From assembly GCF_934924865.1 (NCBI RefSeq), contig NZ_OW235315.1, positions 868,001 to 932,000 of the forward strand: a DNA stretch of 64,000 nucleotides, written 5' to 3'. Both the position numbers and the translations under genes were made by a program. The DNA comes from Tepidibacter aestuarii. GTDB lineage: Bacteria > Bacillota > Clostridia > Peptostreptococcales > Peptostreptococcaceae. The notes below the pieces were generated by a model that did not search any database, had not been told where the DNA came from, and saw nothing but the letters and a program-made list of their open reading frames with translations. Below, in pieces: positions 57,749 to 64,000 of the stretch. Position 1 is the first letter of the stretch, and each line of letters opens with the position of its first letter.

Positions 57749-57933
57749 AGAAAAAATATTTACTCTTACTTTTAATAATGATATAATAAATAGAATGGTT
57801 TTAACCCTAAACATTTCGAAATTAGAATTTACAAATCTTGATGAAAGTCTTACCTAGATGCAATATCTAAATTCAGATAATGAAAGTGAATATGCATAAT
57901 TGATAGTTTATACAAAATAACTATCTGGGAAAA

Positions 57934-57950
57934 TGTCGAAAAATGTCGAA
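57934..57950 (+). promoter_or_regulatory. Tandem candidate Spo0A boxes
   Basis: TGTCGAA occurs at 57934-57940 and 57944-57950 within a tandem 10-base repeat (AAATGTCGAA twice). TGTCGAA is the core of the Spo0A box (consensus TGNCGAA). A third copy lies on the minus strand at 58107-58113. Confidence 0.5.
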
Positions 57951-57994
57951 ATTATAAATTTTTATAGATTAATTAATCTATAAAAATTTATAAT
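57951..57994. repeat. 44-bp perfect palindrome
   Basis: Every base of 57951-57972 pairs with 57973-57994; the centre is TTAATTAA. It is almost pure A/T except for two G-C pairs. It directly follows the second candidate Spo0A box. No T-run follows, so a terminator is unlikely; a protein-binding site or extruded structure is possible. Confidence 0.85.
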
Positions 57995-58106
57995 ATGTGT
58001 AAGAGTATTTACCCGGATATATAACACTTTAAATTTGGAATATTAATAATATATTTATAAGACTATAATTCAAAATAAAAATTACAAAAAAAGAAACAAC
58101 TTATAA

Positions 58107-58136
58107 TTCGACATAAAAATGCTAGAATGGTATGAT
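58107..58136 (+). promoter_or_regulatory. Candidate eam promoter with an overlapping Spo0A-box-like site
   Basis: TCGACA (58108-58113), a 17-base spacer and TATGAT (58131-58136) match a sigma-A promoter with one -35 mismatch. TTCGACA (58107-58113) is the complement of TGTCGAA, so a Spo0A dimer site would overlap the -35. The start codon is 44 bases past the -10. Confidence 0.55.
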
Positions 58137-58179
58137 TTTTCATATTCAAAATAAATAAGGTAATACAAGGAGGTTTTAA

Positions 58180-59436
58180 ATGGAAAATAATAAAAGAGAG
58201 ATTTCATTAAAAAGAGCCGAGGAGTTAAAAGGCAGAATAGGAGATTATTTAGAAGCTAAAAAAACTATACCTAAAGGCTTAGAAAATCAAGAAGAGCTAC
58301 TTGAAAGAAAAAATAAAATTCTATCTGCCCTTGGAGGAACTGAGGAAGATTGGAATAACTATAAATGGCAATTATCTAACAGAATTGGAGATGTAGATAC
58401 TTTATCTAAAATACTAGATTTATCAGATGAAGAAATCAAAAAAATAGAAGAAGTTGGAAAACAATTCAGATGGGCTGTATCTCCATATTATTTAAGTTTA
58501 ATAGATCCAAAGGATAAATTTGATCCTATAAAACTTATGTCTATACCTGAATTTGTAGAGATTCAAGATAATGTAGAAGATCTAGATCCTATGGGGGAAG
58601 AGTTTACAAATCCTGCTGGAAGTATAACTAGAAGATATCCTGATAGACTTATAATAAATGTTACTAACGAATGTGCTATGTATTGCAGACACTGTCAAAG
58701 AAGAAGAAATATAGGTCAATGTGATGAAGCTAAGCCTAAAAAAGTTATACAAGAGTCAATAGATTATATAAGAGAAAATGAGGAAATAAGAGATGTATTA
58801 ATAACAGGAGGAGACCCTCTTACACTAAATGATGATTATTTAGAGTGGATAATAAGTCAATTAAGAGCTATTCCTCATGTTGATTATATAAGACTTGGAA
58901 GTAGAACATTAGTTACTATGCCTCAAAGAATTACTGATGAGTTTTGTAATATGATTAAAAAGTACCACCCTATATTTATAAATACTCACTTTAATCATCC
59001 TATGGAGATTACACAAGAGTCTAAGGCTGCTTGTGAAAAGCTTGCAAATGCAGGAGTTCCTCTTGGAAATCAAGCTGTATTATTAAATGGTATAAATAAT
59101 GATAAGTTCGTTATGAGATGCTTAAACCACGAATTATTAAAGTGTAGAGTAAGACCTTACTATATATTCCATGCAAAGCATGTTAAAGGAACTACGCATT
59201 TTAATACTTCTATAGATGATGGAATTGAGATAATGGAGTATTTAAGAGGTTATACATCTGGAATGGCTATTCCTACTTATATAGTTAATGCTCCTAAGGG
59301 AAAAGGTAAAACTCCTATACTTCCTCAGTATTTAATCTCAAGAGGAAAGGATTTTGTAATGATAAGAACTTGGGAGGGTGAGATCGTAAAATATGAAAAT
59401 CATCCTTCTGTTGATATAAAAGAAGTTATTAAATAG
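58180..59436 (+). CDS. eam: Glutamate 2,3-aminomutase (radical SAM, PLP)
   Basis: This 418-residue member of the lysine 2,3-aminomutase family moves the alpha-amino group of glutamate to C3, giving beta-glutamate, a compatible solute. The radical SAM motif is CAMYCRHC (Cys165, 169, 172). The two aspartates that bind the lysine side chain in KamA (Asp293, Asp330) are replaced by Lys333 (YIFHAK) and Asn370 (YIVNAPKGKG), the same exchange reported for C. difficile glutamate 2,3-aminomutase (Lys332, Asn369). The following Lys region holds PLP. AAGGAGG precedes the ATG. It is a single gene with its own promoter. Confidence 0.93.
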   Translation: MENNKREISLKRAEELKGRIGDYLEAKKTIPKGLENQEELLERKNKILSALGGTEEDWNNYKWQLSNRIGDVDTLSKILDLSDEEIKKIEEVGKQFRWAVSPYYLSLIDPKDKFDPIKLMSIPEFVEIQDNVEDLDPMGEEFTNPAGSITRRYPDRLIINVTNECAMYCRHCQRRRNIGQCDEAKPKKVIQESIDYIRENEEIRDVLITGGDPLTLNDDYLEWIISQLRAIPHVDYIRLGSRTLVTMPQRITDEFCNMIKKYHPIFINTHFNHPMEITQESKAACEKLANAGVPLGNQAVLLNGINNDKFVMRCLNHELLKCRVRPYYIFHAKHVKGTTHFNTSIDDGIEIMEYLRGYTSGMAIPTYIVNAPKGKGKTPILPQYLISRGKDFVMIRTWEGEIVKYENHPSVDIKEVIK

Positions 59437-59439
59437 TTT

Positions 59440-59468
59440 TTGACAATACTATTATATTATGATATTAT
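59440..59468 (+). promoter_or_regulatory. rnpB promoter
   Basis: A consensus TTGACA (59440-59445), a 17-base spacer and TATTAT (59463-59468) start three bases after the eam stop codon and about 22 bases before the RNase P RNA helix P1, as expected for a strong stable-RNA promoter. Confidence 0.8.
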
Positions 59469-59490
59469 ATATCTCGTTGAAAAATTAAAT

Positions 59491-59832
59491 AATGAGTAAG
59501 TCGGATAGTTGCGTGTGTAAACACGAGGAAAGTCCGAGCTCCGTAGAGCAGGGTGCTGGGTAATACCCAGTGAAGGCGACTTTAAGGATAGTGCAACAGA
59601 AATAAACCGCCATAATTTATTATGGTAAGGATGGAAAGGTGAGGTAAGAGCTCACCAGCAACTAGGTGACTAGTTGGCTATGTAAACCCCACCTGGAGCA
59701 AGACCAAGTAGGAACTTAAAAAGGGGGCTGCTCGTTCCCGTTCCGTAGGTAGGTCGCTCGAGCCTATTGGTAACAATAGGCCTAGATAGATAACTATTCC
59801 AGACAGAACTCGGCTTATAGATTTACTCATTT
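59491..59832 (+). ncRNA. rnpB: RNase P RNA
   Basis: The catalytic RNA that trims tRNA 5' ends. Conserved core segments are present: GAGGAAAGTCCGAGCTC near the 5' part, ACAGAAATA, the GGTAAGGATGGAAAGGTGAG region, and CAGAACTCGGCTTATAG near the 3' end. The ends pair to form helix P1 (AATGAGTAAG at 59491 with CTCATT at 59826). Size (about 340 nt) is normal. The 5' end is approximate within a few bases. Confidence 0.96.
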
Positions 59833-59837
59833 TAAAT

Positions 59838-59865
59838 AAAAACTCAGCTTTTGCTGAGTTTTTTT
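59838..59865 (+). terminator. rnpB terminator
   Basis: AAACTCAGC pairs with GCTGAGTTT around a TTTT loop (59839-59861), followed by T's. Confidence 0.9.
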
Positions 59866-59877
59866 GTATCTCACCAC

Positions 59878-59930
59878 ATTCCCCTCTAAAGCATACGATA
59901 ATATTAAGATGCTTTAGAGGGGGAATTTTT
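59878..59930 (+). promoter_or_regulatory. Terminator-like hairpin covering the patatin gene's ribosome binding site
   Basis: A 17-bp stem (59878-59894 with 59909-59926, one bulged G) and a 14-nt loop are followed by TTTTT and directly by the ATG at 59931. The right arm contains GAGGGGG, the only Shine-Dalgarno for the gene. Expression would need readthrough or melting of the stem. It is the third case of this layout in the window. Confidence 0.7.
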
Positions 59931-60839
59931 ATGTCTAAGAAAAAATATAGAATAATGGCATTTGATGGAGGAGGTATAAGGGGAGTACTCAGTGCTACTA
60001 TACTTAAAAGACTCGAAATAGAAAATAAAAAATTAATTAAAAGTACAGATTTATTTGCTGGCACATCAACTGGATCTTTTATAGCATTAGGTCTTGCTTA
60101 TGGATTGCCTGTCAAAGAAATATTGAACTTATACTCTATGATTAATTGTAGATATATATTTTCGCCTAAATACAATGAACTTTTTAGGCCAAAGTACAAT
60201 AATAAGCATTTGAAGGAAGTGCTTATGAGGGTATTTCCTAAAAATCTAAAATTAAAAGATTTAAAAAAGAAGGTGCTGATACCGAGTTTTGAAGTTATAA
60301 GTAAGGATAATGGTAGCTGGAAGCCAATGTTTTATACTAACTTCGAAGAGATGGGAACTGATAATGAGTATGTAATAGATGTAGCTTTATACAGTAGTGC
60401 AGCACCTGTATACTTTCCATCTTATAAAAAACATATAGATGGAGGAATTATAGCAAATAATCCTAGTTTAGCTTCTATTTGTGTATCTAAGAATGTAAAT
60501 GGAGCTAATAAAAAACTTGAGGATATGAGGATTTTATCTATTGGAACTGGATTTAATCATAACAATATAAAAGCAGATACGAGAAAATGGGGAGCTATTG
60601 AGTGGGGTCTCAGTCAAAATCCTCCATATCCACTTCTTAGCATATTGTTTGATGGAAATATGGATGCTGATAGTTACTATAGCCGTGAATTGTTAAGGGA
60701 TAATTTCTTAAGAGTAAATCCTCAAATTTCAAAGTCTATTGATTTAGATGATTGTAAGGAAATACCTTACTTGATTAATATTGCAAATAGTTATGATATA
60801 AAATTTGTAAATGACTGGATTAATAATAAATGGTTCTAA
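59931..60839 (+). CDS. Patatin-like phospholipase
   Basis: A 302-residue patatin-fold lipid acyl hydrolase with all catalytic motifs: oxyanion-hole loop DGGGIRG (residues 12-18), nucleophile elbow GTSTG with Ser46, and the catalytic Asp170 in DGGIIANNPS. There is no signal peptide, so it acts inside the cell on membrane lipids. Patatins can be housekeeping lipases or toxic effectors of antiphage systems (for example CapV in CBASS); no CD-NTase is visible here. A large adenine methyltransferase gene lies 64 bases downstream, across an 18-bp inverted repeat. Confidence 0.9.
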   Translation: MSKKKYRIMAFDGGGIRGVLSATILKRLEIENKKLIKSTDLFAGTSTGSFIALGLAYGLPVKEILNLYSMINCRYIFSPKYNELFRPKYNNKHLKEVLMRVFPKNLKLKDLKKKVLIPSFEVISKDNGSWKPMFYTNFEEMGTDNEYVIDVALYSSAAPVYFPSYKKHIDGGIIANNPSLASICVSKNVNGANKKLEDMRILSIGTGFNHNNIKADTRKWGAIEWGLSQNPPYPLLSILFDGNMDADSYYSRELLRDNFLRVNPQISKSIDLDDCKEIPYLINIANSYDIKFVNDWINNKWF

Positions 60840-60840
60840 T

Positions 60841-60885
60841 ATTTGTTTAAATAAATTAGCTGTAGTATAATTTATTTAAACAAAT
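60841..60885. repeat. 18-bp perfect inverted repeat between the patatin and methyltransferase genes
   Basis: Arms 60841-60858 and 60868-60885 are exact complements with a 9-base centre. TATAAT (60866-60871) lies across the centre and right arm, so the element could be an operator over a promoter for the methyltransferase gene. No T-run follows on the + strand. Confidence 0.75.
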
Positions 60886-60903
60886 AAGGCTAAGGAGTGC
60901 TGT

Positions 60904-63600
60904 ATGGACAATAAATCGAGTTTTACTAAAGAAAAATTAGTATTTAGATTTAAAAAGATGCACAAACAATTAACACATATATATATAAGAATTTTAAGCA
61001 TTAAATATAAAAATTTTGATGAATCTTTAGCGTTTAGGCAGGCTTATATTTTTATTAATAAGGTTTTTTTGCTTAGAATATTTCAAAATAATGATGTTAG
61101 GCTCGAAGGGGATTATAATGAGAATCGATTTATTATAGATAATAAACTTAATGATATATTAAAAATTTATCTTGAAAATACAGAAAACTATGAAGATTTG
61201 AATTTGTTTTGTGAAGAGATAAATTTAAGTGAAACCCAATTGAGTGAAGATGAAGTATGTGTTATGTATGATATAATAAATAAAATAAAATTTAATGTGG
61301 ATTACTTGCAGCGCATAGATAATACTATACTTGGGGATTTATATGAAGTTTTTATGGATGAGGAGATTAGAAAGTCTCTTGGGCAGTTTTATACGCCTGG
61401 CTTTATAATAGATTATATTTTAAATAAGACTATTGATAATGAAGATATAGTTAAAAAACCTTTTATAAAAATTTTGGATCCTGCATGTGGGAGTGGACAT
61501 TTTATTATAAAAGCTTATGATATGTTGAAAAAGAAATTTATTGAGAATTTAAATGTTCTTAGAGACGTATACAAGGATGAAATATATACTATAAAAAAAA
61601 GAGGAAAAGATATAAAGCTTACGGGTTTAGATTACTGGACAAATGAAAATGTACATTATCATTTGTTAAAAAATTGTATATATGGCTCTGATGTTGATAA
61701 ATTCGCTATAGATATCGCTATTGTTAATTTGATTATAAAAGATATAAAAAATTTTAGTTATGATATTAATATTATAAATTCAGATAGTTTGGTTAAATGG
61801 GAAAATGATAAGTATATTAAAGAAAGAGAATTTTGGAGTAATAAATTCGATTATGTTATAGGAAATCCTCCGTATGTTGGAAGTAAAAAAATGGATAATT
61901 GCTATAAAAAATGGTTAATTAATGAATACAGTGAAGTATTCAAGGATAAATCTGATCTGTATTATTGCTTTTATAAGAGAATACTAGATGTTTTGCATAT
62001 CAATGGAAAGGCTTGTATAATAACTCCGAGGTATTTTATAGAAAGTCCAAGTGGGAAATTACTTAGAGGATATATGAAAAAAAATTCTAGTATATTAGAA
62101 ATAGTAGATTTTTATGGAAATCAGGTATTTAAGGGTGTGGGTGTAGCTAGTGCTATATTTACATTTAAAAAAAAGCTAGATATTGATATTATATCGGTTT
62201 ATAAACTTAGGAATGATAATTTGAATTTTTATAGTGATGCAAGTCTTCAAACTATGATGGATGATAATTACTTCGAAAAATTCACTTTAAAAAGATCTAA
62301 TCTTGAAGATGATAGATGGATTCTTGTATCTGATATTAAATACAACATTTATAATAAAATAAAACAAAACTCAGATTATAAATTGAAAAACATAGCTGAA
62401 AGTTTTCAAGGGATAATAAGTGGATGTGATAAAGCGTTTGTATTAAACAGCAAAGAGGTTGAAGATAATAATATAGAAAAAAGTATACTTAGAAAATGGA
62501 TTAAAAATAAAAATGTGGATACGTACTTTATTGAAGGTAGTGATTTGTTCATAATATATTCAGATTTTATTAAAGATGAATCTAAATACAAAAATGCTTT
62601 AAAATACATAGGTAAATATGAGCAAAAGTTGATAAATAGAAGAGAGTGTAAAAGAAATATAAGAAAATGGTATGAGCTTCAATGGGGTAGAGATTATAAG
62701 TGTTTTGAAAAGGATAAGATAATGTATCCTTACAAGGCTTCGCATAATAAGTTTGCAATTGATAAAAATGGATATTACTGTAGTGCTGACGTTTATTCTT
62801 TTTATATAAAAGATGAGTATAAAGATATTTTTTCTTTAGAGTATATAGTTACTTTGCTAAATTCAAAAGTATATGAGTTTTATTTTAAAATGTTTGCGAA
62901 AAAAATAAGTTCTCGTATATACGATTATTATCCTAATTCTATAATGGATTTAGGGATGTTTAAGAATTTAAAATACAAGGAAATAGAGAATATAGGTAAA
63001 AAAATAATATCTTTAAAAGCAAATATATATAATATAAAAAATAAAAAAAGCTATGATAAAAAAGATCCTATAAAACATTTTTATAATAAGTGTATTGATA
63101 TATTAAAATTAAAAGAGGAGATATACAAATTAGAGTTAGAGGTAGATTATATTATCATAGATTCATTTAATTTAACTAAAGATGATTTGAGTATAATATA
63201 TGATGATTTAAATATTATAGATATAGATGAACTTAAAAGTATGATATCAGAGAATGAATTTATCAATATGCATATAAATAGGAAAAAAACTATCAGTTAT
63301 ATATCTAATTTGTATAATTGTGATGAGTTTAAAATAATTATGCTAAGGCATATTTACAGTATTTCTCATTTTAAGGATGAGCCATGGCAACTCTACAATA
63401 TGCATGAATTATACGATGAGATAACTAAATATTTACAAAAAAATATAGAAATTATAAAAAATGGTAAAGATATAGATGTAGAAAAATTGGATGAAATTAT
63501 GTATGAAAAATGTAAAAACTACGCAATCAATATTAATATATTGGGTGAAAAATACAATTCTAAAAATAGATTAAATGTATTAAAGAAAATTATGAAATAA
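60904..63600 (+). CDS. Large N6-adenine DNA methyltransferase (Eco57I/TaqI-like specificity domain)
   Basis: This 898-residue protein has a helical N-terminal region (residues about 1-165, not nuclease-like by eye), GQFYTP, the SAM-binding motif DPACGSG (192-198), the catalytic NPPY (321-324), and a C-terminal target-recognition region of the TaqI-like type (PYKASHNKFAID, LLNSKVYEFYFKMFAKK). Type IIG enzymes fuse a PD-(D/E)XK nuclease ahead of this core; I see none, so it is probably methylation-only or works with a partner outside the window. AAGGAG precedes the ATG. It is more A/T- and Lys/Ile/Asn-rich than its neighbours, consistent with horizontal gain. Confidence 0.87.
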   Translation: MDNKSSFTKEKLVFRFKKMHKQLTHIYIRILSIKYKNFDESLAFRQAYIFINKVFLLRIFQNNDVRLEGDYNENRFIIDNKLNDILKIYLENTENYEDLNLFCEEINLSETQLSEDEVCVMYDIINKIKFNVDYLQRIDNTILGDLYEVFMDEEIRKSLGQFYTPGFIIDYILNKTIDNEDIVKKPFIKILDPACGSGHFIIKAYDMLKKKFIENLNVLRDVYKDEIYTIKKRGKDIKLTGLDYWTNENVHYHLLKNCIYGSDVDKFAIDIAIVNLIIKDIKNFSYDINIINSDSLVKWENDKYIKEREFWSNKFDYVIGNPPYVGSKKMDNCYKKWLINEYSEVFKDKSDLYYCFYKRILDVLHINGKACIITPRYFIESPSGKLLRGYMKKNSSILEIVDFYGNQVFKGVGVASAIFTFKKKLDIDIISVYKLRNDNLNFYSDASLQTMMDDNYFEKFTLKRSNLEDDRWILVSDIKYNIYNKIKQNSDYKLKNIAESFQGIISGCDKAFVLNSKEVEDNNIEKSILRKWIKNKNVDTYFIEGSDLFIIYSDFIKDESKYKNALKYIGKYEQKLINRRECKRNIRKWYELQWGRDYKCFEKDKIMYPYKASHNKFAIDKNGYYCSADVYSFYIKDEYKDIFSLEYIVTLLNSKVYEFYFKMFAKKISSRIYDYYPNSIMDLGMFKNLKYKEIENIGKKIISLKANIYNIKNKKSYDKKDPIKHFYNKCIDILKLKEEIYKLELEVDYIIIDSFNLTKDDLSIIYDDLNIIDIDELKSMISENEFINMHINRKKTISYISNLYNCDEFKIIMLRHIYSISHFKDEPWQLYNMHELYDEITKYLQKNIEIIKNGKDIDVEKLDEIMYEKCKNYAININILGEKYNSKNRLNVLKKIMK

Positions 63601-63661
63601 TAGCAAGATATAATACGCTCCTTCATAAATATATATAGAGATTTAAAAAGGGAGGGGTTGT

Positions 63662-64000
63662 ATGTTTAAAATAAATGTTAGTGAACAAGATTCGATGTTT
63701 TTAATAAATGTTGGTGGGAATATATCTAAGGAAGAGATAAATGAATTTTTTATAGAGTACAAAGAAAATATAAAAAAAATAAAAACATCAAAATATAATT
63801 TGGTTGTACATCCGCATGAGTTTGAAACTGATGATGAGAGCGCTATGAAAAGCATATTTAAAAAATTTATGAAAAGTGGATTTAAAAGAATATACATATT
63901 GGATAAAATAGGAATAAAAGAAAATCTGAGATTGAGCAAATTAGAAAAAAAATTTTTTTATAACAAGGTTACTATAATTGATTCTATGGATGAGATAAAA
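63662..64000 (+). CDS. Unknown protein, 3' truncated by the window end
   Basis: An ORF of 113 codons with no stop before the window edge. ATG 63662 has a strong GGGAGGGG. The visible part alternates strands and helices (FKINVSEQDSMFLINVGG, then YNLVVHPHEFETDD and RIYILD), a pattern reminiscent of STAS/SpoIIAA-like small domains, but this is only a guess. It lies 61 bases after the methyltransferase gene in the same direction. Confidence 0.6.
   Translation, partial: MFKINVSEQDSMFLINVGGNISKEEINEFFIEYKENIKKIKTSKYNLVVHPHEFETDDESAMKSIFKKFMKSGFKRIYILDKIGIKENLRLSKLEKKFFYNKVTIIDSMDEIK

Larger units (their letters stand above)
57733..58179 (+). other. 447-bp regulatory region upstream of eam
   Basis: This non-coding stretch holds a cluster of TGTCGAA motifs (candidate Spo0A boxes), a 44-bp perfect palindrome, a GATAGTTTA/TAACTATC hairpin (about 57902-57925) and a good sigma-A promoter. 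It is unusually rich in signals for this window and is the longest gap before a single metabolic gene. Confidence 0.6.

Noticed and set aside
57934..57994. A CRISPR-like or iteron array in the eam upstream region
   Set aside because: There are only two tandem 10-base repeats and one palindrome, with no spacer-repeat periodicity and no replication gene nearby.
58180..59436. Annotation as lysine 2,3-aminomutase (kamA)
   Set aside because: Both lysine-recognising aspartates are replaced by Lys333 and Asn370, the glutamate-specific pair.
59931..60839. A CBASS system (CapV effector)
   Set aside because: No CD-NTase, Cap2/Cap3 or HORMA/TRIP13 gene is present in the window; only the patatin fold matches.
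63643..63939. A 98-codon minus-strand frame at the window end
   Set aside because: The plus-strand frame from 63662 has a strong GGGAGGGG site and continues off the window; the minus frame is its shadow.

Overview
The window is low-GC bacterial DNA. Its gene content fits an anaerobic, spore-forming, amino-acid-fermenting member of the Clostridia, most like the Peptostreptococcaceae (the Clostridioides difficile / Paraclostridium group). The evidence is a complete oxidative ornithine (Stickland) degradation operon, a glutamate 2,3-aminomutase, the SCIFF peptide with its radical SAM maturase between yajC and secDF, hemZ beside hisS, and SpoIID- and BofC-like proteins. Species is not determined. 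Coding density is high, and most genes lie on the + strand.

Region 1 (1-13380) is conserved housekeeping: the end of a siroheme/4Fe-4S reductase-like gene, a DUF1858 protein, a BofC-like protein, ruvC-ruvA-ruvB, a SpoIID-type protein, queA, a small membrane protein, tgt, yajC, a TIGR04086 membrane protein, scfA (45 residues), scfB, a gamma-carbonic-anhydrase-like protein, secD and secF. Region 2 (13539-30650) holds an ABC1/UbiB kinase, apt, relA/spoT, dtd, a metallo-beta-lactamase-fold hydrolase, hemZ, hisS, aspS, a CsoR-type regulator with an RseC-like protein, an UgtP-like glycosyltransferase, a divergent thrE-like exporter pair, glyA, and a sigma-54 enhancer-binding protein.

Region 3 (30833-39105) is the ornithine operon ord-ortA-ortB-oraS-oraE-glmL-like-orr. 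It starts from a clear -24/-12 (sigma-54) promoter directly downstream of the enhancer-binding protein, and is followed by a 203-bp imperfect palindrome. Region 4 (39278-51418) is more variable: a divergent peptide deformylase, a threonine-aldolase-like enzyme, four lipoproteins, a TetM/EF-G-like GTPase, an OmpR-type two-component system co-transcribed with an FG-GAP-like lipoprotein, and small membrane proteins. Region 5 (51547-59436) pairs a LytS/LytTR system with a CstA-type transporter, then a CPA2 antiporter and glutamate 2,3-aminomutase (eam), whose upstream region has candidate Spo0A boxes and a 44-bp perfect palindrome. Region 6 (59440-64000) has the RNase P RNA, a patatin-like phospholipase, a large solitary N6-adenine methyltransferase, and a truncated unknown gene. 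It is the most accessory-looking part.

Between genes there are many intrinsic terminators, a family of about 120-135 nt structured repeats (two good copies and four weaker or partial ones), and three places where a terminator-like hairpin carries the next gene's Shine-Dalgarno in its 3' arm, with the U-tract touching the start codon. No tRNA genes, CRISPR array, transposase or integrase was recognised. Calls rest on reading motifs and family knowledge; no database search or folding program was run.
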